Notes: a model not told the origin generated them from the letters alone. 64,000 nt of DNA from Bradyrhizobium sp. 164 (GCF_023073715.1 NZ_JADPKA010000094.1:1-64000); one strand, 5' to 3'; positions 26,782 to 35,590 are shown, counted from the first letter of the stretch. A program made the numbers and translations.

Positions 26782-28542
26782 TCACGCCCGCAATATCCCC
26801 TCCTCGATCGCCTTGATCTGGAGCGCGAGATATTTCGAGTTGATCCGGCACTGCGCGAGGCTGCCTGCGATGAACCAGAGACCCGGCTGCTTCGTGCGTG
26901 TGTACATGTTGCGCAGCTCGAAGCCATCGCCAAAACCCCAGACCGGCCCGACGCGGTCGGCGATGGCGTCCCCAAACAATTTGCGCACGAGATATTCCTG
27001 TGGCTTGTAGCCGGTGGAGAGGACGATGAGATCGGCCGGAATGATCGAGCCGTCCTTCATCCGTGCTCCCTCGGCGACCAAGCTCTCGATGTCGGTAAAC
27101 TGCTTCAGCTTGATCGCGCCCTCGATAATCAGGTTGGAGCAGCCGACGTTGAAATAATAGCCGCCGCCGCGGGTGAGGTATTTGAATTGCCAGCCGGTGC
27201 CGGCCTCGCCGAAGTCGAGCTTGAAGCCGACGCGCCGCAGGCCGTCCAGCAGCTCCTTATCGAGCTCCTTCGACTGCTCCGTCAGCATCACATGGGTCTT
27301 CCGCGCGAGCGGTGTCGGCATCGAGGCCGCGATCAGATCGTTGTCCTCGAGCGTGCCCTCATTGTAGGTCGCGTAAGCCAGTTGCGCCGACGGCTCGATA
27401 TTGGTGACAAGCGTCGGCGAGCGCTGCACCAGCGTCACCTTCGCGCCGCTGGAGTGAAGGTCCTGCGCGATGTCGTGGCCGCTATTGCCGGTGCCGATCA
27501 CGATGGCGCGCTTGCCCGTCCAGCTCTCGCCGTCCTCATAGCGGCTGGAATGCAGCAGCGTGCCCTTGAAATCGGCAAGGCCCGGAATGTCGGGCATGTT
27601 GGCGATGCCGCTGACTCCGGTCGACATCACCACATGGCGCGGATGCATGGTCCGCTTGCTGCCGTCGGCGCGGCGCAGCGTCACCAACCAGCGCCCCTTC
27701 GCCTCGTCATAGACGCCGCCCTCGAGTTCGGTGCCGGTCCAGAAATTCAGCTCCATCGCCTCGACGTAAGCTTCGAACCAATTGGCGAGCTTGTCCTTTG
27801 GAATATAGACCGGCCAGGTCGGCGGGAACGGCATGTAGGGCAGGTGATTGACCTGCACCTGGTTGTGCAGGGTCAGCGCATGGTAGCGCTTGCGCCAGTT
27901 GTCGCCGATCCTCATCTCGCGATCGACGATCAACGTGTCGACATTCAACTGCTTCAACCGCGCCGCGATGGCGAGCCCGGCCTGGCCGCCGCCGACCACC
28001 AGCACGGCCGGGTCGCGATCGGCGTAGTGACGCGAGGCGTTGCGATGGTCGAGCCAGTTCGGCCCGCGGAAGTCGCGCGAATAGGCCTGGCCGCGGGGCC
28101 GTGACGTGCCGAGCTGCTCCTCGAACCCCTTGAGCTCGTCGAGGGCGGTGAGCAGCGTCCACGCCTGCAGGCGGTCGCCATTGGCAGTATCGGGAACGAG
28201 CCGCACGATGCCGCTGCCGCGTCCGATCGCCGTCTCGAAATCGAAGATCGCTTCGATGGTGTTGGTGCCGGCGCGCGTGACCCAGCGCGGCGGCGCTCGG
28301 TTTGGCGCGATCTTGAAACCGGTCGGTGCCGCCTTCGGTGCGACGATGGTCAACTCCCGTGCGATAGCATCGCGGCCTGCGAGCGTCTGCAGATTCCAGC
28401 TCAGTGCCAGCACATCGCGCCAAAAGCTGTCGGTGAGAAAGAGGCGGTCCAGCGCAGCGGGCTCGGGCCGGCCCAATGTGCGCTCGAATTCATCGAGCCA
28501 AGCCTGTGCGGAGACGGAAATATCCTTCGTCCTGTCCAGCAT
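26782..28542 (-). CDS. Flavin-dependent monooxygenase with NTF2-like N-terminus
   Basis: A 586-aa protein. Residues ~10-130 resemble a SnoaL/NTF2-like domain (WLDEFERTL, LALSWNLQTLAGRDAI). Residues ~175-586 form a class B flavin monooxygenase-like oxidoreductase, with FAD-binding VLVVGGGQAGLAIAARL, an NADPH-binding GTGNSGHDIAQ and the C-terminal LIVLSTGYKP. The fusion is known for a bacterial FMO-like subgroup (NAD(P)/FAD-dependent oxidoreductases); the substrate is unknown. The gene is intact. Confidence 0.87.
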   Translation of the reverse strand: MLDRTKDISVSAQAWLDEFERTLGRPEPAALDRLFLTDSFWRDVLALSWNLQTLAGRDAIARELTIVAPKAAPTGFKIAPNRAPPRWVTRAGTNTIEAIFDFETAIGRGSGIVRLVPDTANGDRLQAWTLLTALDELKGFEEQLGTSRPRGQAYSRDFRGPNWLDHRNASRHYADRDPAVLVVGGGQAGLAIAARLKQLNVDTLIVDREMRIGDNWRKRYHALTLHNQVQVNHLPYMPFPPTWPVYIPKDKLANWFEAYVEAMELNFWTGTELEGGVYDEAKGRWLVTLRRADGSKRTMHPRHVVMSTGVSGIANMPDIPGLADFKGTLLHSSRYEDGESWTGKRAIVIGTGNSGHDIAQDLHSSGAKVTLVQRSPTLVTNIEPSAQLAYATYNEGTLEDNDLIAASMPTPLARKTHVMLTEQSKELDKELLDGLRRVGFKLDFGEAGTGWQFKYLTRGGGYYFNVGCSNLIIEGAIKLKQFTDIESLVAEGARMKDGSIIPADLIVLSTGYKPQEYLVRKLFGDAIADRVGPVWGFGDGFELRNMYTRTKQPGLWFIAGSLAQCRINSKYLALQIKAIEEGILRA

Positions 28543-28580
28543 GCGCGACCTCGTGGCCGTCTTCGCGGCGTTTGCTCGCG

Positions 28581-28627
28581 AGCATGATCCGGAAAGGTGT
28601 GTAGCGGTTTTCCGAACAGATCATGCT
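28581..28627. repeat. 47-bp interspersed palindrome, copy 1
   Basis: The ends AGCATGATCCGGAAA and TTCCGAACAGATCATGCT form an imperfect palindrome of 47 bp. A second copy of the same length is at 51237-51283. Both are intergenic, near gene starts. I recognise the motif as common in Bradyrhizobium intergenic DNA. Confidence 0.75.
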
Positions 28628-28725
28628 CTGATATAGAGCTCGACGCTATACTGGATGAGCTTTCGTCGAAAGCGGTTTACCCGAGCAGCGAAAGCATGTG
28701 GCCCTGCTCGGGCGGAATACGCCCG

Positions 28726-29373
28726 TCAGGCCGAGAGCACGCCTTCGCGCTTCTTCACCGCGCGATAGTAGCTCCACCACAGATGCGCCGCGGCGCCGCG
28801 CAGCGGACGCCAGGGTTCGGCGAGCGGCGCCATCTGCTTCTCCGTCGGCCGCATCTTCAGGCCGAGCCCAATCTTGATCCCCTCCTGCACAGCGAGGTCG
28901 CCGGCCGGCCAGGCGTCGCCATGGCCGAGGCAAAACAGCAGGTAGACGTCGGCAGTCCAGGGCCCGATGCCGGGCAGCGAGATCAGCGTGTGATGCGCGG
29001 CGTCGGCATCCTCTTCGGCGAGCACCTCGAGGTTCAGCCGCTGCGCGCCGATCTCGCGCGCGAGGTGTTTCAGCGTCTTGATCTTGGCGGCGGACAGGCC
29101 GAGCCGCCCCAGCCGGTCGGTGCGGGCGCGCCGGACCGCCTCATGGTCGAACGGATCGAAGGCGGCGGCCAGCCGTCCCCAGATCGCCGCCGCGCTCGCC
29201 GTCGACAGCTGCTGCCCGCACACGATATGGGCAAGGCCCGCAAAACCTGGCTCGCGCCGCCGCAAGGCCGGCATGCCGGCAATTTCCAGCACGGGCTTGA
29301 GGCGCGGATCGCGCTTGATGAGCGCATGGACGGCCTCTTCGAGATCGGACTGGGATTCGAGGTGGATGGCCAT
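28726..29373 (-). CDS. DNA-3-methyladenine glycosylase II (AlkA-like)
   Basis: A 215-aa base-excision-repair enzyme of the helix-hairpin-helix-GPD superfamily that removes alkylated purines. The HhH motif LPGIGPWTADVYLLFCLGHG and the downstream catalytic Asp in WPAGDLAVQ (GPD position) are both visible; AHIVCGQQLST is the typical early helix. It lacks the N-terminal beta domain of E. coli AlkA, as do many short homologues. The start at 29373 fits homologue length; the ribosome site is weak. An 8-bp-stem hairpin lies just after the stop (28681-28711). Confidence 0.88.
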   Translation of the reverse strand: MAIHLESQSDLEEAVHALIKRDPRLKPVLEIAGMPALRRREPGFAGLAHIVCGQQLSTASAAAIWGRLAAAFDPFDHEAVRRARTDRLGRLGLSAAKIKTLKHLAREIGAQRLNLEVLAEEDADAAHHTLISLPGIGPWTADVYLLFCLGHGDAWPAGDLAVQEGIKIGLGLKMRPTEKQMAPLAEPWRPLRGAAAHLWWSYYRAVKKREGVLSA

Positions 29374-29443
29374 TGCTTTGCTCAACTCGTCATGCGCGGG
29401 CTCGCCGTTTCTGCTACAGCTACGCCGGCCCAATGCCGTAAAG

Positions 29444-29530
29444 CCCGCCGAAGCCTTCGGCGTAGGCGGGACCGGCGCATCGATCTCCTCACAAGAGTCC
29501 TGGAAGATGCATTGCCGGGTCAAGCCCGGC
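29444..29530. repeat. Intergenic palindromes between AlkA-like gene and gluQ
   Basis: Two short palindromes lie here. One is at 29444-29470 (CCCGCCGAAGCCTTCGGCG...), an inverted, slightly diverged copy of the 25-bp repeat at 4792 and 57944. The other is GCCGGGTCAAGCCCGGC at 29514-29530, a common short rhizobial palindrome. Confidence 0.6.
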
Positions 29531-29553
29531 AGTGACGAATACACCGAGAACTC

Positions 29554-30423
29554 ATGCCACCCGTTTTCCGATTTGCCCCGAGCCCGAACGGCTTCCTGCA
29601 TCTCGGCCACGCCTATTCCGCGCTGCTGAACTTCGAGCGCGCACGCGAGACCGGCGGGCGGCTGTTGCTGCGGATCGAGGACATCGACGCGACGCGCTGC
29701 CGTCCGGACTATGAGTCGGCGATCTACCACGATCTCGCCTGGCTCGGGATCTCCTGGGAGACACCGGCACGGCGGCAGTCGGAGCATCTTGCCGACTATC
29801 GCGCCGCGCTGCAAAAGCTCTCTGCGCTCGGTCTCGTCTATCCCGCCTTTGAAAGCCGCGCCGAGATCGCAAGGCTCGTCGCCGCGCGCGAGGTGGATGG
29901 GCCGTGGCCGCACGATCCCGACGGCGCGCCGCTATATCCCGGCGACGCCAAATTGCTGTCGGCCGGCGAGCGCGAGCAACTGATGACGTCCGGCGCGCCT
30001 TATGCGCTGCGGCTCGATATGGTGGCCGCCTCTCGGCGCGTCGCCGGCCTGACCTGGAACGAACTCGGCGCGGGACCGGATGGCGAGCGCGGCATCGTCC
30101 CGGCGCGACCGGAAGCCTGGGGCGACGTCATTCTCGCCCGCAAGGAGACGCCAACCAGCTACCATCTGTCCGTCGTGGTCGACGACGCCCTCCAGGGCGT
30201 CAGCGAGATCGTGCGGGGTCAGGACCTGTTTCATGCCACATCGGTGCACCGCCTGCTGCAGGTTCTGCTTGGCCTGCCGGAACCCGCTTATCGCCACCAT
30301 GCTCTGATCCGCGACGGCGAGGGGCGGAAGCTGTCGAAATCGAGCCGCTCGACCGGCCTGCGGGACTTGCGCGCCGCGGGCGCCACGCCGGCTAGTATCC
30401 GCCGATCGGTGGGATTAGGTTAA
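29554..30423 (+). CDS. gluQ: Glutamyl-Q tRNA(Asp) synthetase
   Basis: A 289-aa truncated glutamyl-tRNA-synthetase paralogue that attaches glutamate to queuosine in tRNA-Asp. It has the class I motifs HLGHA (16-20) and KLSKS (259-263), the RIEDID active-site strand, and no anticodon-binding domain, as expected of GluQ. The Cys residues that bind zinc in the E. coli enzyme are absent: the corresponding stretch is YPAFESRAEIARL with no Cys. Such zinc-less forms may be normal in this lineage. The ATG is preceded by a modest GAG site. Confidence 0.9.
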   Translation: MPPVFRFAPSPNGFLHLGHAYSALLNFERARETGGRLLLRIEDIDATRCRPDYESAIYHDLAWLGISWETPARRQSEHLADYRAALQKLSALGLVYPAFESRAEIARLVAAREVDGPWPHDPDGAPLYPGDAKLLSAGEREQLMTSGAPYALRLDMVAASRRVAGLTWNELGAGPDGERGIVPARPEAWGDVILARKETPTSYHLSVVVDDALQGVSEIVRGQDLFHATSVHRLLQVLLGLPEPAYRHHALIRDGEGRKLSKSSRSTGLRDLRAAGATPASIRRSVGLG

Positions 30424-30513
30424 GTTTCTCTGGGGGTTAGCCAAACGCCGCCGTGACTCCGGGCGTTCTGCCGTGCCATGCTTCCCCCGATAGCCCGGGG
30501 TTCGAAGGGGATC

Positions 30514-31830
30514 ATGGCGGCGAAAACGCGCCCAGTGCGCACCACGCGGACGTCCAAGCGACCGCCTCGGAAGCGGTCCAGGGCGGGCGGCCGGTTGCGC
30601 AAGCGCAGCACCAAGGCGGTCGCGCCGGACGTGGTCCAGGCCGCGCTCGCCGCCTTTGCCCATGAGGTCCGCACCCCCCTGACCGGAATACTGGCAATCA
30701 GCGACCTGCTCGCGACCTCCGATCTTGGCGAGCGGGAGCGGCGCTGGGCCGACACCATCAAGGCCGGCGCCGAACATCTGGCGAGCCTTGCCACGCTGTT
30801 TGTGGACGCGGTCCGGACAGGAAAGCGGGCCGGGAAGGGTGGACACGCGCTCCGGCAAGACCTGTTCGACCTGCGGACGCTTGCCCGCAGCGCCGGCGAT
30901 TCGCTGGCCGGCCGCGCCGCGGCCAAGGGTCTTCGGGCCCAGGTCGTTATCTCCGAGAAGTTGCCGGGGCTGGTGGTCGGCGATCCGGTCCGCCTGCGCG
31001 CTGCGCTCGAGAACCTGATCGACAATGCCGTGAAATTCACCGACCAGGGCGGCGTGGCGCTTGCGGTGGCGCCCTGGCGCCCCGTCAAGGACGAGCGCAA
31101 GGGCAAAGCAAAGGGTAAAGCAAAGGGTAAAGCAAAGGGTAAAGCAAAGGGTAAAGGTAGGGTCGGCATCGCCTTCGCCGTGTCTGACAGCGGCATCGGC
31201 CTTACCATGGCCGAGATCAAGCGGCTGTTCCGCCCGTTCACCCAGGCCAATGTCACCATTGCCTCGCGCTTCGGTGGCGCCGGCCTGGGGCTATCCTCGG
31301 TGAAGCAATTGGCGCGCGCGATGGGCGGCGACATCACGGTCGCTGCGCGGCGCGGCGGCGGCGCCACGTTCACACTGACGGTGTCGCTGGATGCGATGGT
31401 ATCGGGTAAATCGCGCAAGGCGAAGGACGGTAGTGAGCCCGAGGCGATGGCCGCCCTCCGCGTGCTCAGCGTCGAGGACAATCCGTTCGGCCGCGTGGTG
31501 CTCAACACCATTTTGACCGAGCTCGGCCATCATGCCGAGTTCATCGGCCGCGGCGAGGACGCGGTGGACCGGCTCGCGCAGGGCTCCTTCGATGCGGTGT
31601 TGATGGACATGGTGCTGCCCGGAATCGACGGCGTCGAGGCCATCCGGCGGATACGCAGCATGGCGCCGCCGCTGGCGCAGATTCCGATTATCGGGGTGTC
31701 AGGTCGCGGCGAAGACGAAGCGGCGTCGCGCGAGGCCGGTGCCGACGCCTTCCTAGTCAAGCCTGTGTCCCCGCGGGCCTTAGCGACTGCGCTGCTTGAA
31801 GCGAGACGCCGTGAGGCAGTCGCGACTTGA
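30514..31830 (+). CDS. Soluble hybrid histidine kinase/response regulator
   Basis: A 438-aa protein with no membrane span or input domain. A very basic N-terminus (1-40) is followed by the HisKA H-box AFAHEVRTPLTGILAISDLL (about 47-66). The HATPase has N-box ENLIDNAVKFTD, G1 SDSGIGLT and G2 GAGLGLSSV, and a receiver domain (about 315-435) has acceptor Asp in VLMDMVLPGIDG and Lys in VKPVSP. Between the N- and G1-boxes lies a run of GKAK repeats from a 12-bp tandem repeat. The ATG at 30514 follows GAAGGGG. The 3' end overlaps the convergent yihY-like gene by 74 bases. Signal and partner unknown. Confidence 0.87.
   Translation: MAAKTRPVRTTRTSKRPPRKRSRAGGRLRKRSTKAVAPDVVQAALAAFAHEVRTPLTGILAISDLLATSDLGERERRWADTIKAGAEHLASLATLFVDAVRTGKRAGKGGHALRQDLFDLRTLARSAGDSLAGRAAAKGLRAQVVISEKLPGLVVGDPVRLRAALENLIDNAVKFTDQGGVALAVAPWRPVKDERKGKAKGKAKGKAKGKAKGKGRVGIAFAVSDSGIGLTMAEIKRLFRPFTQANVTIASRFGGAGLGLSSVKQLARAMGGDITVAARRGGGATFTLTVSLDAMVSGKSRKAKDGSEPEAMAALRVLSVEDNPFGRVVLNTILTELGHHAEFIGRGEDAVDRLAQGSFDAVLMDMVLPGIDGVEAIRRIRSMAPPLAQIPIIGVSGRGEDEAASREAGADAFLVKPVSPRALATALLEARRREAVAT
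31101..31148 (+). repeat. 12-bp tandem repeat inside kinase gene
   Basis: Four 12-bp units of the form gggtaaagcaaa (the first with c for t) run head to tail, followed by a partial fifth. They encode repeated Gly-Lys-Ala-Lys. Because the unit is a multiple of three, copy-number change would keep the frame. Confidence 0.95.
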
Positions 31831-32650
31831 TGATCGCCGCGTTGAGCTCGCCGCCGTACACGAAAATCGCGGCGATGAAATACAGAAACACAAGCGCGAT
31901 GATCACCGAGGCCAGCCCAGCATACATCGTCACATAGTTGTTGGCGAAGCGCGCGAGATATTGGCCGAACACGATGCTCGAGATCAGCGACGCCACGATG
32001 GTGAAGACGATGCCGGGCAGGATCTGGAGAAAACTGCGGCGTCCCGCCGGCAGCCAGGCGTGCAGGATGAGCAGCGCCACCACCAGCGCGCTGATGGAGA
32101 TGCCGTAGCGCAGCCAGGTGAGAATGCTTTCGTTTGACTCGACGAACAAGGGAATGTGGCGCCGTGCCGCTTCGATGATCAGCGGACCGAGCACGATCAG
32201 GAACGCCATGGCGAGTGCAGTGAAGGCGGCAATCAACGTGTAGGCAATCGATTCCAGCCGCAGCCAGTACCAGCGCCGCATCTCCACCACCGCATAGGCG
32301 CGGTTGAGCGCGACGCGGAGCGCCTCGACGCCGTTGGAGGCGAAATAGACCGACAGCGCTGCGCCGATCGTCAGAATACCGGTGCGGGTCGTGGTCAGCA
32401 CGTCGTGGACCTCGCCGGAAATCGAGTCGGCGACCTGCTTTGGCCAGACCTGGAGCATCAGGCTGGCGGCCTGGTCGGCGAGTTCCTTGGAGCCGAAGAA
32501 GCCGGCGAGCGAGGTCAGCACGATCAGGAACGGGAACAGCGCCATCAGCGTCGACAATGCGATGTGACTCGCGATCGCCCAGCCGTCGTCGGCGAGGAAC
32601 GTGTAGAAGGCGTCCATCACGACGACGTAGATGTAGCGGATCGCTTTCAC
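31757..32650 (-). CDS. YihY/BrkB family inner-membrane protein
   Basis: A 297-aa protein with six predicted spans and the family's typical features: SHIALSTLMALFPFLIVLTSL after the first helix, GILTIGAALSVYFASNGVEAL, and LPAGRRSFLQILPG before the later spans. The family was once called RNase BN in error; its function is unsettled, with envelope or transport roles proposed. Its 3' end overlaps the kinase gene. Confidence 0.88.
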   Translation of the reverse strand: MKAIRYIYVVVMDAFYTFLADDGWAIASHIALSTLMALFPFLIVLTSLAGFFGSKELADQAASLMLQVWPKQVADSISGEVHDVLTTTRTGILTIGAALSVYFASNGVEALRVALNRAYAVVEMRRWYWLRLESIAYTLIAAFTALAMAFLIVLGPLIIEAARRHIPLFVESNESILTWLRYGISISALVVALLILHAWLPAGRRSFLQILPGIVFTIVASLISSIVFGQYLARFANNYVTMYAGLASVIIALVFLYFIAAIFVYGGELNAAIIKSRLPHGVSLQAAQSLRPAGTQA

Positions 32651-32706
32651 GTGCCACCCGTATTGGCTGTCGACCTTCGCCTACGCGCGCGGCGTCGTTC
32701 GCCTCG

Positions 32707-32871
32707 CCCCGCCTGCGGGGAAAGGTCGACGCCCTCGGCAGCGCAACTGCGGGCCAGAGCGCGGCGGGTGAGGGGGAGCCTTCGCGGGGACGGTGAGAGT
32801 TGGATTCGCGGAGAGCCCGCCTCACCCGGATTCGATCTGCGATCGAATTCGACCTTTCCCCGCAAGCGGGG
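32707..32871. repeat. 165-bp imperfect inverted repeat
   Basis: The 23-bp arm at 32707-32729 (CCCCGCCTGCGGGGAAAGGT...) is matched, with one difference, by the complement at 32849-32871. Inner segments (GGCGGGTGAGG and CCGCCTCACCC) also pair, so the transcript could form a long hairpin. It is intergenic; the remainder of 32651-32992 holds no gene that I can support. Confidence 0.8.
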
Positions 32872-32992
32872 AGCGGCGAAGGGCGGCTGCATCGAATCCA
32901 AGATCATCCAGCTAGCTTCTGATATTATTGGGTTAAAAGCCAGATCGGCGATGCCATGGCGGACCGGCGCGCACGGTGTTATCTACCCTCGG

Positions 32993-33187
32993 ATGGCATC
33001 TATCTTGAGTACTTTCATCCTGCCGATCGCGGTCGGCGCCGTGGCTCTCGTGCTGCTGCTCGGTCTCGTCAACATGATGCGCGGCGGCTCGCCCAACACC
33101 TCGCAGAAGCTGATGCGCTGGCGCGTGCTGCTTCAGTTTGTGGCGATCATCATTGCCATGCTCGCAGTCTGGGCCATGGGGCGCTAA
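32993..33187 (+). CDS. Twin-transmembrane small protein
   Basis: A 64-aa protein with two spans (FILPIAVGAVALVLLLGLV and LLQFVAIIIAMLAVWAM) joined by a short basic loop (MRGGSPNTSQKLMRWR). It matches the HIG1-like 'twin transmembrane protein' often found beside the cobalamin adenosyltransferase and etf genes in Rhizobiales. Its stop codon directly abuts the next ATG, suggesting translational coupling. Confidence 0.82.
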   Translation: MASILSTFILPIAVGAVALVLLLGLVNMMRGGSPNTSQKLMRWRVLLQFVAIIIAMLAVWAMGR

Positions 33188-33760
33188 ATGGTCACGTTGA
33201 ATCGCATCTATACGAAAACCGGTGACGACGGCACGACAGCGCTCGGCTCGGGCGAGCGTCGTCCGAAATACGATCTGCGCATCGAGGCCTATGGCACCGT
33301 GGACGAGACCAATGCCGCGATCGGCGTGGTGCGGCTCCACACCTCGGATATGCCCGAGCTCGACGCGATGCTCGGCCGCATCCAGAACGATTTGTTCGAT
33401 CTCGGCGCCGACCTTGCGGTGCCCGAGCGTGAAGGCAAAGCGGAGCGGCTGCGGGTGGTGGCGAGCCAGGTCGAGCGGCTCGAGCGCGACATCGACGCAC
33501 TCAATGACAAGCTCGCGCCGCTGACTTCCTTCGTGCTGCCGGGCGGCACGCCGGCCGCGGCTCATCTCCATGTTGCCCGCACAATATGCCGCAGGGCGGA
33601 ACGAGTGATGGTAGAGCTGGCGGCCCGGCCCAGCGAACCGGTGAGCGCGGCTGGCATCCAATATATGAACCGATTGTCGGACTTCCTGTTCGTGGCCAGC
33701 CGAGCCGCTAATGGGGACGGTGCCGGCGACGTACTCTGGGTTCCCGGCCAGAACCGCTGA
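33188..33760 (+). CDS. Cob(I)alamin adenosyltransferase (PduO type)
   Basis: A 190-aa ATP:cob(I)alamin adenosyltransferase that makes adenosylcobalamin. It contains the PduO-type signature: YTKTGDDGTTALGSGERR at the N-terminus (ATP loop), EAYGTVDETNAAIG, and ICRRAERVMVEL with the active-site Arg/Glu helix. It starts immediately after the twin-TM gene and precedes etfBA on the same strand. Confidence 0.93.
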   Translation: MVTLNRIYTKTGDDGTTALGSGERRPKYDLRIEAYGTVDETNAAIGVVRLHTSDMPELDAMLGRIQNDLFDLGADLAVPEREGKAERLRVVASQVERLERDIDALNDKLAPLTSFVLPGGTPAAAHLHVARTICRRAERVMVELAARPSEPVSAAGIQYMNRLSDFLFVASRAANGDGAGDVLWVPGQNR

Positions 33761-33816
33761 CCCATTTGGGCGGAGCGTTTCTAAGGTCTAAAATTTGGCC
33801 CTTCGCGCGTTGACCG

Positions 33817-33830
33817 GGCCTGATCAGGCC
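33817..33830. promoter_or_regulatory. 14-bp perfect palindrome upstream of etfB
   Basis: GGCCTGATCAGGCC, 55 bases before the etfB ATG. It could be an operator or a short hairpin; no regulator is assigned. Confidence 0.4.
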
Positions 33831-33884
33831 TTTAGGTTCCGCGCCAGTTGATAACCCCTTCCCAAATTGAGTGAAAGAGGATCG

Positions 33885-34634
33885 ATGAAGGTCTTAGTGC
33901 CGGTAAAGCGGGTGGTCGATTACAACGTCAAGGTCCGCGTCAAGGGCGATGGATCGGGCGTTGAACTCGCCAACGTCAAAATGTCCATGAACCCGTTCGA
34001 TGAAATCGCGGTCGAGGAAGCGCTGCGCCTGAAGGAAGGCGGCAAAGCGACCGAGATCGTGGTGGTCTCGATCGGACCCGCACAGGCGTCGGAGACGATC
34101 CGCACCGGCCTCGCCATGGGCGCCGACCGCGGCATCCTGGTGAAGGTCGATGGCAACGTCGAGCCGCTCGCGGTGGCCAAGATTCTGAAGAGGGTTGCCG
34201 AAGAAGAGCAGCCGGGCCTGATCATCCTCGGCAAGCAGGCAATCGACGACGACTCCAATCAGACCGGCCAGATGCTGGCCGCGCTGCTCGGCTGGTCGCA
34301 GGCGACCTTCGCCTCCAAGCTCGAGGTCGAAGGTTCTGAGTTCAAGGTCACGCGCGAAGTCGATGGCGGCCTCCAGACCGTGAAGCTGAAGGGACCGGCG
34401 ATCGTCACCACCGATCTGCGTCTCAACGAGCCGCGCTATGCCTCGCTGCCCAACATCATGAAGGCCAAGAAGAAGCCGATCGCGGAAAAGACCGTCGCCG
34501 ATTACGGCGTCGACGTCGCTGCGCGCCTCGAGATTCTCAAGACGACGGAGCCGGCGGGCCGCAAGGCAGGCGTCAAGGTCAAGGACGTCGCCGAGCTGGT
34601 GTCGAAACTCAAGAACGAAGCCGGGGTGCTCTGA
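33885..34634 (+). CDS. etfB: Electron transfer flavoprotein, beta subunit
   Basis: A 249-aa beta subunit of the ETF that carries electrons from acyl-CoA and related dehydrogenases to ETF-ubiquinone oxidoreductase. It begins MKVLVPVKRVVDYNVKVRVK; the family signature region ETIRTGLAMGADRGILV and the AMP-binding loop GKQAIDDDSNQTGQMLA are visible. The ATG at 33885 follows AAAGAGG by four bases and is preferred to the upstream in-frame start. Its stop overlaps the etfA start (TGATGA). Confidence 0.96.
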   Translation: MKVLVPVKRVVDYNVKVRVKGDGSGVELANVKMSMNPFDEIAVEEALRLKEGGKATEIVVVSIGPAQASETIRTGLAMGADRGILVKVDGNVEPLAVAKILKRVAEEEQPGLIILGKQAIDDDSNQTGQMLAALLGWSQATFASKLEVEGSEFKVTREVDGGLQTVKLKGPAIVTTDLRLNEPRYASLPNIMKAKKKPIAEKTVADYGVDVAARLEILKTTEPAGRKAGVKVKDVAELVSKLKNEAGVL

Positions 34635-35578
34635 TGACGACGCTTCTGATTGCCGAACACGACAATGCGTCGTTGAAGGATGCGACCAACAAGGCGCTCA
34701 CTGCGGCTGCCGCGCTCGGCGCGGAGGTCGAGGTGCTGGTGGCCGGCCTGAACGCCAAGGCCGCGGCGGATGCCGCCGCCAAGCTTGCCGGCGTCAAGAA
34801 GGTGCTGCTCGCCGATGGCGAGCTCTACGCGCACGATCTCGCCGAGCCGCTGGCCGCGCTGGTCGTGTCGCTGGCGTCCAGCTATGACGCGATCGTCGCG
34901 CCCGCGACCTCGCGCTTCAAGAACGTGATGCCGCGTGTAGCAGCCCTGCTCGACGTCATGCAGGTCTCGGAGATCATCAAGGTGGTCGCCCCCGATACCT
35001 TCGAGCGCCCGATCTATGCCGGCAACGCCATCCAGACGGTGAAGTCGAAGGACGCCAAGAAGGTCATCACGGTGCGCACCTCTACCTTTGCCGCAGCAGG
35101 CGAGGGCGGCAGTGCGCCCGTCGAGAACGTCGCGGCGGCCGCCGATCCGGGCCTGTCGACGTTCGTCGGCGAGGAAGTCGCCAAGAGCGACCGTCCGGAA
35201 CTGACCTCGGCCAAGATCATCGTGTCTGGTGGCCGCGCCATGCAGAGCCGCGAGAATTTCGCAAAGTACATCGAGCCGCTCGCCGACAAGCTGGGCGCCG
35301 GCGTCGGTGCCTCGCGCGCGGCGGTCGACGCGGGCTATGCGCCGAACGACTGGCAGGTCGGCCAAACCGGCAAGGTCGTGGCTCCCGAGCTCTATGTCGC
35401 GGTGGGCATTTCCGGCGCGATCCAGCATCTGGCCGGCATGAAGGACTCCAAGGTGATCGTCGCGATCAACAAGGACGAGGACGCGCCGATCTTCCAGGTC
35501 GCCGATTACGGCCTGGTGGCGGACCTCTACCAAGCGGTTCCGGAGCTGACGGCCGAACTCGGCAAGCTCGGCAAGTAA
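34634..35578 (+). CDS. etfA: Electron transfer flavoprotein, alpha subunit
   Basis: A 314-aa FAD-binding alpha subunit. The C-terminal FAD domain shows IIVSGGRAMQS, VGASRAAVDAGYAPNDWQVGQTG and LYVAVGISGAIQHLAGM, followed by the VIVAINKDEDAPIF strand. It overlaps etfB by one base and is followed by a strong terminator. Confidence 0.97.
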   Translation: MTTLLIAEHDNASLKDATNKALTAAAALGAEVEVLVAGLNAKAAADAAAKLAGVKKVLLADGELYAHDLAEPLAALVVSLASSYDAIVAPATSRFKNVMPRVAALLDVMQVSEIIKVVAPDTFERPIYAGNAIQTVKSKDAKKVITVRTSTFAAAGEGGSAPVENVAAAADPGLSTFVGEEVAKSDRPELTSAKIIVSGGRAMQSRENFAKYIEPLADKLGAGVGASRAAVDAGYAPNDWQVGQTGKVVAPELYVAVGISGAIQHLAGMKDSKVIVAINKDEDAPIFQVADYGLVADLYQAVPELTAELGKLGK

Positions 35579-35590
35579 AACGGGCTAAAA

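Noticed and set aside
31101..31148. CRISPR-like repeat array
   Set aside because: It is a spacerless 12-bp tandem repeat inside a coding frame. No repeat-spacer array exists in the window.
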